A stretch of 64,000 bases of DNA, taken from contig CM059563.1 of NCBI GenBank assembly GCA_030386875.1, positions 18,739,936 through 18,803,935 on the forward strand, given 5' to 3'. Each line of letters begins with the position of its first letter. Positions within the stretch are counted from its first letter, which is position 1. Below, piece by piece: positions 46,201 through 58,200 of this stretch. A program made the position numbers and the translations under genes. This DNA comes from Morinoia aosen. Lineage: Eukaryota; Arthropoda; Malacostraca; Amphipoda; Talitridae. Below the pieces are notes generated by a model that saw nothing but the letters and a program-made list of their open reading frames with translations, was not told the DNA's origin and searched no databases.

Positions 46201-49200
46201 AGGCGTCTCAGTTCCTAAGCTCCCAAGGTTTTGCCTCCACAAAAACGAGCCCTTTCATCTAAAGAACCATACGTCTACTATACGCTATCAAGCCTCAAGA
46301 AGCTAGGCAAACAAAGTTTTTATCACCGCCATTTTAGCATCCTTAAAGTTAACACACTCACTGCAATCCATGGACTTTGGTATGATCACTTTCACTTCTG
46401 CACTCCCTGAAATAAAAAGACACTCAGAATTAAAAAAAATCATCATGCACGATCATTGGCCAAAATCCGACTAAAGCCGATTACAACTGCAGAGAATGGA
46501 GAAGTGCTCTGCAAATTTTCCCACTAGGGGTAATTTCTTCCCCTGGTTCATCTTCAGTCAAACATCCCTCCAAGTATATACATTCATAGTTACTACCGTA
46601 CATTATATATTTTTATTGTTATTTAATGAAAAAGTTTCAGCCTTCCTAGCCCAAATAATTCTAGCCTTGATGATTTCTAGAGAGCAAAGAGAAGAGACCG
46701 TAAAGTATGCTCTTCAAAAAACAGGGTCTCTATGTACAAGGTGTATTCCCATGCATGATACCCTGGGCACAGACACAGCTAGTTATAAAAGATTAGACGT
46801 TAATATACCACCAGTTATGTATGTTAAAATTGAAAAAACATTCAAGAACAAGGTTCAAATCCACGAAAATCTGAGAAATAAATAATATTAAAACTTTAAT
46901 TTATCAATTTTTGGTAGCACTTCTAAGGATGCCCAAGAATAAACAAGGACTAATTTTGACTGCATGACACCAATATTAATCCTTGGTCAAAATGCTTTAC
47001 TTGAAAATGTAGTCAAATTTTACGATCAAGCATTTTACTTTGAACGCCAGCCTTTCTTAGCTGCACCACGCCCACATTATGGCACCGTTGACGAACTCTG
47101 CATTTGTGAGCAACCGTTTACTTCAAATGATTTTTTTTAAATTAAAATAAAATTATCAAGGCACTAGTAGTAAATTAGAACACCAGATTAGAACCAGAAG
47201 AAAAACGCCTCAAAAAAATAGGTAAATAAAAACATGCCTCAATTTGAGGCTAGAAGGGCTTGCTCGGTATAATCAACAAAACAACTCTAATAGATTGGTA
47301 ACTCATTCATATTTGAGGAGGTACATCATATCTTCCTCATTGCATTTGAAACTATTTTTATGTAAAATAGCCTAACGAAATGTATTTGAGAATATTAAAT
47401 GCATTTAGAATTTTGCATTCACTTGAAACCTTTGGTAAAAAAAACATACACATACTGAGAAGTTATATGTGGTCAGATATTACGTGAAATATTGCTGAAC
47501 TTACCACAACCGTCCGGAGGGGGATACTCCAGCACAGCAAGCATGCCTGAAATACAATACACAAACTATAAAAAAAAACACGTTTAGTTTCATGCGATTC
47601 TGAATTAAAATCACTAAAGTGAGATGCAGAAGGTAGGGTCATTGGTTGCTATCAGTGATAAATTTCCAGGCAAGCAGTTCAGTTTTTGGGAAGAAATGCA
47701 CAGCCAGCTTTTATGCAAGGCTCAAGACACAAAAATTATAGCAGTGATATTGAGGGTTATCCAGTATACAAGGCTATCATTTCACATAAGTAAAAAACGC
47801 GATTCTTACAATTGTGTCTGATCTGCTCATTTGATAATGCCCAGGTCAAAGTTTCAAAGTAAATCACATCATATATGGCTAAATTACATAGCACGTAATT
47901 TTACAGGATAATTTCGATAAAAATCTCAGTGATATTCTCAAAGTACTCAGTTTCAAGGTTTTACTTCTTCTAGATTAGTTCTTAACCTTTGCGCTGTTTC
48001 ATAACTCTTGCCAGCTGTTTTTATACATGAACTTAACCCCACATACATAACAGCAGTCTAAAACAAAGGAATTTCACAAAACAACCATACGTGAATTAGT
48101 TTATCTTCCTCAACGTGCTGCACGCACAGCAAGACAGATCTCTCACTATTGAAATCTTTACCACAGGTTCTCCCTGATCCCATACCTGGAGGAGAGACGC
48201 TCTTGTTCACAGGCTGCCGAGCGTATTTGCCTGTGTTGTCCAGGAGGGGGATGGAGTCGCTGATGATTGAGAACCTTTTCTGAGGCGAGTAGGTGGGCGA
48301 GGCTGCTGCAACAGCGCTTGAATGGGCATCATCAGCCAAGGTCGCCGGAGCACCATCACGAGAGGTGGCAGAGTCACCATCAGGGAATGATGGCTGAGAG
48401 GTAATGCCACTAACAGGGAAACTTGCAGGATCTCCATCACGAGAGGTGGCAGAGTCACCAGCATGGAATGTTGGTTCAGAGGTGGAGTCACTAACAGGAA
48501 GGCTTGCAGAAACGCCAACAGGATTAGGGGCGGAGTCACCAGCATGGATGTACGCAGCATCACCAAGAGGCCCGGAGCTCGCATGAGGTTTAGTTGCTTG
48601 CGGAACTTCAGTAGCCTCACCTACCGTAGTTTGTGGGCCAGTGGCATACGCATTTACAGGCTGCCCATTTGTTGAGTATGTAGTCCCAAGCGAGGTACTC
48701 ATGTTATTTAGGGTACCCATATCCAAACTTGCAGCATGCACTTCATAGTTGTGAATATGAGAGTTCTGTGCATTTTCACAGGGCACGTTCTCTGGATACA
48801 CGCCACATTCATGGGCAGTTGCAGACTGAAAATGATTATTTTGAACATCCGTTTGAATGTTATTGGCCTGCATATAATTCAATTGTGGGTCATAATCCTG
48901 CATGCTGCTGGATCGCGAAAAATTAGCTGGCGAATGATCGACATGAATGCTATCAGAAGACGACGGGTTTACATTCTGCATGCCACAGGCGGGCGCGTAA
49001 TTAGATAAAGAACCGCGATATTGTGGAGTATCGTCTGGCACACAATTGGGGCGTAGAGTGTTATTTTGAGTGATGTTAGCCTGCATGTAATTGTGATGCA
49101 AATCACTAGTTGCCTTGGTATAGCTGGCCTCCTCGCCCATAACCTGCGCCATAGAGTTGCAATAGTCAGACCCTCCAGTTCTTGAAGGACTGTTGTGAGT

Positions 49201-52200
49201 GTTTGGTGCAACTGCTTGGTTTTGGCCACAAGTAGTAGGTTCCACTGGGTTTTGGTCAAGTTCTATGTGGTTTTTAGCAGACGTAGGTCCCGAATGATTT
49301 TGGTTATCAGCAGTTTTCATGTGCTCTTGCTCACAAGTAGGTTCCATATGCTCCTGGTCGAGCGGACCCCGTTCTGATAAACTTGTGTTGTGGCTGAAAT
49401 ACAAAGTGCCTACTTTAGAAGAGCAGCAACGAGTACCTGATATTTGAGGCCTAGAGCAAGAGTAAAATTTGTGACAGTCTAAGGAACTTTGCCTTGCCTT
49501 AAGCTAATGCAATATCAAAATTAATACTATATTGTTACATTAGAGCAAGACTCCCAAGCCACAACGAAAGTGATCTCAAGAGAGAGAAGATACAGTTTCA
49601 GGGTCTCACGGGACTGTTCAGTAGAGACTGCAGAAAACGCGGAATCTTTGCACATAGAAACAGGAAGGTTTGAAAGAAGAGGAATAAAACACAAAGTAAA
49701 GATGGCAAAGAAAGCATAAAAACTAAAAGAAGTGAAGTGGGCACAAAAGATGGAAGTCCCAAAGACCATCTGCAGCCGAGTTAACTTTAACAGTATCGCC
49801 TGGCGGCGTCATTCCCCATGGTATATAATGGATCTAACTAGCCTAAACCAATGGACTATTTTACAGGGTACTAGGCACTTTGTTGAAAAAATTTTAACAT
49901 AAGGTTGAGAACATTAAAGTCAATACTTTTACTCAAAAATTCAACGTTAAAGAGTTACAAAGACTCAAAATTTTCATACGGTTTCCTGAGTGTTCCATTA
50001 AACCTAAGATTAAAATTTGTTTACACTGAACATTTCATTGGCTGTGAAAATAATGTCAATGAAGCGAGTATTCAATGCTGAAGTAGCACATATGCACCTA
50101 GCTTACAGCGCAGCAAATAGGAATTCTTGGGAGGCTGCCTGAATTTATGCAGCAAGATATCCTAACAAAAATATTTTTAATTTATTCAGCGAAGTAACTA
50201 AAAAATCTGTTCTGAATTTTTACAGAAGATAGCTTTAAAAATGTTTTGAATTTATGCAGTAAGGCAGCTGAAAAAAATGTTCTGAATTTATGCAGCAAGA
50301 TTCCCTAACAGAAATGTTGCATTAAAGCCATGACAATAGCAGTTGTTGTAGCGTCATCTCAAGAAAAACGCAAATAGAAAAACGTACTAAATCACCAATG
50401 CTGTTAGACATTAAAAAGCCACGCACACCTTGGAAAAAAAAACGCTGCTGGTTCTACGTTGGCAAGAAGCATTCATCTGAACAGGCAGCTCCTCTGGTAA
50501 TAACAGAAAATGAAGTAATCTGGTAGAAAAAGTTACAAGGAAAACTCTTCTGCTCAATGATCTTATACTTTCATTCCCTTTACGCTAAAAGCTGAGAAAC
50601 CAGAATAGCAGCAAAAACGATTGTGAAATAGCAAGGAGTAGGGATATATAAAAAAAAGTATTGATTGTACGGTGATCATTGAAAATAGTCGTACCTGGCC
50701 GTCGCCGAAGATCCTCGATCATCATCAAAATTGTTTTGGAAGTTTTCATTATCTGATATATGACTGCTTTGAGGGTCAGAACCTGGAAGAAAAAGATAAA
50801 TACAATGAAGAGGACAACTAGAGAATTACAGAATAAGAGGAATTGAAACTAATCAAAATGCCTACTTTTCAATCGAATATAAATGGTCGTCAAATAATGA
50901 AAAATTTTCAGCCAATGTGTAACAAATCCTAGAACCACATTTGCTACAAATTATGGCCACAAAGTTGCAAAAAGAGTGTTGCAGTCTACTTGTTCTAAGT
51001 AAAATATGACTTGTTCGAGAGGGTATAAAAATTTTAACAGCCTCATGAATACACTAACTACAGCAACATTAACAATGGAAATTATGAAAAACATACTTAT
51101 ACCGCACCAAAAACGTGCACATGTTTAACCAATCTACGCTAAAACTGAAGCACAACAGATTCTTAGAACTTAAGTAGGAGGCAAAATTTGACCTTGGGGT
51201 AAAATTATTTGGAAGGCGGTTGCACGAGTTGTACCTGCGCAATTTACAAATAAAACGGCTACTGCGCATAAACTCATGCCCTGAGAACACGAGCTGTTAC
51301 CGAACAGTGGGGTGCTGCTGATAAAAGAAGTACTAGTACATACACGAGTTAGTTAGAGGCTTTGCTCAAACTAGAAGATATATGCAGAGAGGAAAAAGCA
51401 AGGAATCATTAAGTACGGACCAAGGAAAACGAGGACTTTATGCACAAAACAAAAACCCAACTTGAATATCAAGTCAAAAAAAAACATAAAGGTTAACCAG
51501 TTTCAGTCATTTGCGAGGAAAAAGTCACAAAGCCATGTTCAAATATATGGATAAAACCTGCCGTTATTCGAGGTCAAAATTCAGTTGGCTTCATTTTGAC
51601 CCCACCGTGCATCCACGCGTTAAACCCTCAGTAAACACCCCACCTTGGCGGCCGTCGGAGTGAGGGCGAGGAGGAGTGTGGAAAACGTTCCCAAGTTCCT
51701 GGCCCGACTGGGTGACTTCAGCCATGTCAGTGTAGCTGCAGTGAGGTTCAGGAGTCGACAGCAACCTCGCTGCAGCTGCCTCACCACCATCCCCACTGGG
51801 GTTGTAAGCCCTGCATGGCTGGGATGAGTGGCTTTGAGCCCCACAAGGGAGTAGACTAGATGAAGGTTGGACAGCAGCTGCGTCTCTCGAGTTGGAGTTT
51901 TCGTTAGCTGTAAGATAATGCAGAATTAGTAGGTAACATCTAATGTATTGAGAGCAAAATTAAAAATAAAAGTTTTATTTTCCTTAAAGAACACTAAAGG
52001 CCTGTTTACACGATCATCGAGTGCGCACGTGAGCAGTGAAGAGAGGCGCAAGTCTCGCCCGCCCGCTTTATTCTGCTTCAGGCTCATTTACTGCTCAATG
52101 ACAATGCATACCATGCTTGTTTTCATGGCGGTGGCAAGAGCTTGTCAGTATCATTACAGCCACACTGTCTTCAGCAAGTAAATGCTCCAGAAGCAAAAAC

Positions 52201-55200
52201 AAGTGGGCGGGGCTTGCGTCCCTCATCACTGTTCAAGCGTGTACTCAATGATCGTGTAAACAGGCCTTTATGTACGACTTTTCATTCAATAAAAAGTAAT
52301 TAACTATACTACAGGGAATTTTTTTCAATTGAAAGAGAACAAAATGAATAAAAAATGTAGCCAAATATAGCTCACAGGAAACGTCATCTAAGTGCTAAGC
52401 CGTATCCTGCCACTCACGGATGCCTAAGAAGAACAGCTCATGGTAGTAGGGATCATCCATGATCATTTTGCTGACTGTTTCCGCTATGTTAGAAGTAAGG
52501 GCAGACGAAGAAGCATTCACAGCACCCTCCACCTTGCCATTCAGGTCCACCACATCCGAGGCAGAAGCTGTCTCACTCGGAGCAGTTTTTTGGCACTCCG
52601 CAGCAGAGGCATTCGTATCAGTGATGCGTCTACTGCTGGACGCTTCTGAAGATTTTTCAGTCTCGTCCTCCCCCACCACTGTATAGCCTTGCTCAGCCAG
52701 GGTCTTGTTGATGGCAGCAGCGAAATGCTCATGGAAGGCAGTGTTGCGCAGGATGCTCGCTGTTAATTGCTCGTGATACTGAAATGGGAGTAATGGCTTG
52801 TGTGTTAGAAATAGAAGCTAACAGGGCCAGTACGAGAGGGATTATTTCACCTGAATATAAATGTGAAAACAAATCTTTGTACTATATGGTTTTAGGTGAA
52901 CTAAAAAAGGAAAATCACTAAGAACATACTATACCGTACTTACTAAAGAATTAACAACTGTACCCACAAAAACTGGTAAAATTTTTTCAACCAGTTTATT
53001 CAAACTGTAATTGAGAACTGAATTTCATCCTTGCCAAGCTTTCAACCAAACCAGTTTTTTGAAGTTTTTTGTAAATAGTTACTCTCCGAAAGTATATGCT
53101 ACCTCACTTGAAATTCTGTAGCTGAAGAAAGGTTTCTCACAAGGTTTTTCTAGTAATTCACACTGAATATCTCACATTTACAAATAACGAGCACAATATT
53201 TACGACTGTGAAGTGTCAGTGAATTGACTCAAAGGAACATTGTTAACCAAAATAATGAATAATATTTTAATCTATTTTGTGACGCAATCTCAGGGATACA
53301 AGTGTTAAACCCACAATTATTTTCAGATCAATTTACTGTGTAGTGAGTTCTTGTAATTTTGACATAAAACTCCACAAGTTTCGCAGGTCTCCTGCGTGGT
53401 TAAAACAACGCACACTAAATAATTAACCCCTACCATACCCAAGGGTAACATGTATAGCTCAGAATTAACTTCACTTACCTCTTGTACCGTAGTGATCTCA
53501 TCAGTTGGAGGTCTTCTTCTCACACGAAAACTGAAAAGTAGGAGACATTATCAAGAAGCGCGCTATTGAAACACAAACCAAGTTGTTGGTTTCTCATACA
53601 AAAATCTTCTATTGCTCACAAATTAAACGCCTAAACACGCATACAAACATTTTTTAGTTAAAAAAAAGTGAACTACTCAACAGGATAATTAATATATTGG
53701 CCAAAACACCAAGTTTTCATCACCATGATGAAAAGTAAATTATATATGTTTGAAAGCAGAATACAAAATGTGGTATATTGACTCTGCTACGATGCCCTTA
53801 TACACAATGCTGGACAAATGCCGCATAAAAATTTGCTGTGGTTTTCACAGAGAGAAATGAATGTCTCTCCAATACATTACACATATCAATTCAAGGATTG
53901 AAGGACTTGGCCTTAATATCATTGTGCAAAGCTTTCTGTTTCTAATTCACAACTTTAATTTAATTGCAAATAAATAACACACCAACTCTACTTTCACGGA
54001 AGACAAAGTAACTTCTACAACCAAAGTTTTCTTATCTGCACCTAGAAACAGTTACTGTGACCTCTGCAAGAAATAATACAGCAGAGATAGAATTTTAATT
54101 CGTCCCAACACTCTAGTTGAAAGAAGTTTATAGAAGCTAAAGGTTACAGAAGAAAGTAATAGATGCTGAAAAAACTGGAACAAACCGAAACGAAAAATGA
54201 AGATGGTCCGTAAAAAACAAAAACCTATTCAACATACCTAATTCAAAAACCAATTAACTATTCTAATTTGTCAACAAAATGATGGTCTACATAACATTCA
54301 GCAAAAGACGTCACATCTTTCCACTGCAGAAACTAATTCCTGCAGATACACTAGATGCCTCTTCCTGAGGGCGGAAATAATACGTCAAAGAAAGACTAAT
54401 TTGAAGAATGACTTCTTTACTAAAAGTAAAATCCACATTGATGTGATTCTATTTGAAAGTTTCAATGGTAAGAGAACGTTTTAAAAGATGCAGCACTCGA
54501 ACTTACTCTTTTCTTTTGGGGGAGAGACGCTCTTTTGTGGGCGTCTTCTGGGGCGTACTGGGGACATCAGGTGGCAGCACTTGGTCATCGTATCCATCTA
54601 CAGACAAAATATAACAAAATCTAATGTAATAAAGAAATATGTCTATGCAACATTAGATTATATTAGTTTAAGCCTCCCTAACTGCTAAAAATAAGAGCAC
54701 TTCAAAGAGAGGAAGGAAGAAGACACCATTAAGTATGGAGATAAGAGAATGTAGAATCTATGCAGAAGGAGCATATAAAAAGTAAGTTGAGAAAAAAGTT
54801 CATGAAACATGATAAAAGTTGCATAAGAAAGTCATAGGTTCTGGAAAACAGGACAGCAGTGAACCGAAAAAAGGTGGTCCATAACATAAAAAAAACTTTT
54901 ATTTCAACAAAAAAAAAGGCCTACCTAACTCTCAGCTCGGGCACTCACACATTTTTCTCATAGGATTGTTAATTTCCATAGATACAATAGTCGTAACCCC
55001 CTGAGGGGATATTTATATGCACAACATGCATGCCAGGAGTGGTAGATTTTACTAATATGGTTAAATGAATTAGCAAAATTTGTTGAGGATCATCACAACC
55101 TTGCAGATAATGGAGCAACAGATCAAAACAGGCAGCTCTGACATAGATTTTGCAAGTATATCTAATCAAGAAGCTAAAGTATAGGTAAAGAAGCTGACGA

Positions 55201-58200
55201 ATCACCACCATTGACTCATTGGATGAGTCAATTAAATAAGAAGTAGGCTACTGAAAAGAAGGATTTGTCAGAATCATATTATCTTTCATTATACATCTGA
55301 GAAGATCTGTGCTAAACATACAAGGGAAATTTGTATTCTTTTTGAAACTTAGTGTGTTCAGGTAACTTATTATTTACCCAATGCCAGGTTAGCAAGTCTC
55401 CATCAAGACACCATCTCATCGTCTATCTTATTAAGGGAAGAAAACTCCCAGAAAATCGAATTTTCTTAAGATATTGGGTTTTAGCTGCCATAGGAAGGGT
55501 AAGATGTTAGGTACATCCTGTGAAAAATGAAGTTCGTACGTTCATTGATTCGCCCCCAATGGGGGTTTGAAGTATGGGGGGGGGGGGGAAAGTGATTTTT
55601 TTCTCATGATACACCTCCCCCCTTGGCACTTTCTTCACGGCTTGACGCTGCTATGTCATCTTCTATGTCTCTTCATCACTGTATAATGATTTCAAGGGTC
55701 CTAGCTGACCCATCCAAAAATAATTTCAAAAAAATTGCGATTGTTAATGTTTCTTTGTTTACCTTATTTTGGAGGATCGGAATGTGGGGCTTCAAAATAT
55801 AGCTCCTCCTACAGTTTTTGAGCTACAGTAATGATTTTGGAACCAAAAGAACCGAAATTTAATCCTCTACAAGATGACGCCGGGTTTCATTCATTTTCGG
55901 AATAGAAATTAGCTACATTTCTTTTGTGGGGAAAAGTGTGAAAATGGGTTCAATTTTTGTATTTTTCATTTTTTCCAAAAAGTATTTCGAAAATTCAAAA
56001 AAATTTATGCTACGTTGTATAGAATACAATTCTGCTTCTTTTGATACCAATATTATCTCTTTATCTCAAAATCTGATTGAGTCATGGGAGTTTCCGCAGA
56101 CCCATTTTTCCGTTTTCTTTGAATAACTTGTTTTCTATGGGGAAAATGTAAAAAACACATAAGTCCAATCTTAATCCTTGTTCAATTTTACAAACCTATA
56201 CCAAGTTTCATGAAGATCGGTCGAATAGTATAGGACTTTTAAAAATGGGAGTATTCTCCCCTTAATGCCTTTTCTTTCTTTGCTGGAGGACTTATTCTAT
56301 TCTTTACAGATCAAATGTAAGATTTACTATGGAAGTTAATTAATAGCCAAATACTGTGTAACTCCATCACATAGCTGCTAGATATTTGATCATAGTGTAA
56401 CAGTAATGGGAAACGCGTTTTTTGAACCCTCATAGGTAGAACTAGCACCGATAAACCTCAGGCAGCCAAGGAGAGGCTGTCACAAGTGTGACATAACATT
56501 ATTATTATTATTATTATATAGGACGTTTCACCACTGAAGGTGCTACGAAGGCGTTTCATCGGTGACTTCGGTATTTCCTAGTTCGTCATTTCTGTACATA
56601 AAGCAAATATCACTCCTATCATCGCCGAGTGGCGGCTGTGACATAACACCTTTAAAGGATACTCTCATATGGTAGAAACTTGCTCATCTTTGCTGGTAAA
56701 AATTTACAGAAACTGCCTCTTTAACCCGTCTCCACATGGTCGACCTACCAAGAGGTTTGATGAAAATGGGTCAACTGTGCAACTTACTGCACATTCACTA
56801 ATCATGTTAGAAGTTTCATTGGGGGTTCATTGTAAAGAGAGAGAGTTGCTCTTTCTGTCAGTGGGGAAAAAAATACTGCTACCCCAATGAAAATCTACGA
56901 AATTCGAGTTCTTATTTCGGTAAAATACAAAAAACAGAAACCAGAAAATCACTGGCCATTTTTTATTTATTGCACTTTTATGTTTTTTTATGATGCATTT
57001 TCATAGATTCTAAGTTGCTGAATCTTGTGGTATGTGAATTTTTTTTCAGGTCCAATAGTTCCGGAGTTATGTGCACTATATGTAAAACACAGTTTTTATT
57101 TTTTAGTTCATTTTGTGTATAGGCTGTTATCAAGCAGTTTCATTGCTTGTAAAGAGTTTGATATGCATAGAGCTTTTCCTCCCGAATACAATGGTGGTAT
57201 TATTTTTTGCCTAGGAGTAAATCTGTGGATTTGGACTCCCATTTTTGGAACAAAAAACATTAGAAAATAAAAATGATGGCGACCTTCTTAGAGGCAGAGT
57301 GTGTGCTGGTATGCCTCAGCTACACTGCTGGCCTTCTAAGAGGTTGTGCAGCGCCGGTAGCTACACCCCAGACTGAGCAGAAGAATTCATACAGATTTGA
57401 GCTTGTTACCTCTCCTTCCCTGTTCCCCCCACCTAATTTTACCTTACACCAATGAATAGCGCTCAACGAGACGCTTAAGACCATATATGGCAACCCTAGG
57501 TTTGCTGATGTGAAACATGTGCTAGCTTTGCCGACCTTCTAAGAGTCCAGGACGTGGCGACGGGTTAAAAAAAAATTACACAAAATCAAACTTACCACCC
57601 TTGCAGCAGAACCACGTCATTGAGGTATCTGAATGTTCCCTCATCATTAGGAGCTCTTATAACTTGATATTTTTTATGCAATAGGTTCATTATTTATTTT
57701 TACAAAGGCTAATCTAGTGTTCCACTCAGTTAAGTGATTAGGACAGAAAAACTCAGTGAAGTACAAGTGGCATCAATTGGATGTACAACTTTGGTGTCTC
57801 AATTGACACAACACTGACAAAAGAGGGTGTGAGCATCCCATGAGACAGAAGAAGTAAAGACATTACAAAGCCAACACTTAGGCAGGAGTTCAGTTGCATG
57901 GAATGCCTGCCTCTCCCCATGAAAGAAAAGCTTAAAATGAAAGATAACACCAAACTAGTCCATCAAAATATACAGCACATTATTTCTTACAATGAGAGTT
58001 CCTGCCTTAAAAAAAAAGAGCAACAGGGATTATTCTGATTATAATTGATTCTGAACATGAACTTGTGATCACTCACCAACTGCATCAACTGGAGGCTCAG
58101 CACTGGGAGTATTAGAAGGGCAGGGTAAAGCTTCCTTCAGCTTTGCTTTTTTGTAGAGTAATTTTTCTCCAAAACCAGACTGCTTCCGTTTCCTCTGTTG

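Larger units (their letters stand above)
55030..58076. other. Large intron segment between exons D and C
   Basis: No coding signal. Around 56195 it contains CCAAGTTTCATGAAGATCGG, close to a phrase I have seen scattered in many arthropod repeats. Near 57280, 57330 and 57535 a short motif, CCTTCTAAGAG, recurs three times. It is probably decayed repeat sequence. Confidence 0.45.

Noticed and set aside
46496-46885. 129-codon plus-strand ORF and a perfect B-box-like GGTTCAAATCC near 46853
   Set aside because: Intronic; no matching A box at the right distance and no family resemblance, so neither a gene nor a tRNA/SINE call is justified.
48207-48620. 137-codon minus-strand ORF
   Set aside because: Out-of-frame reading of exon I, produced by its internal repeats.
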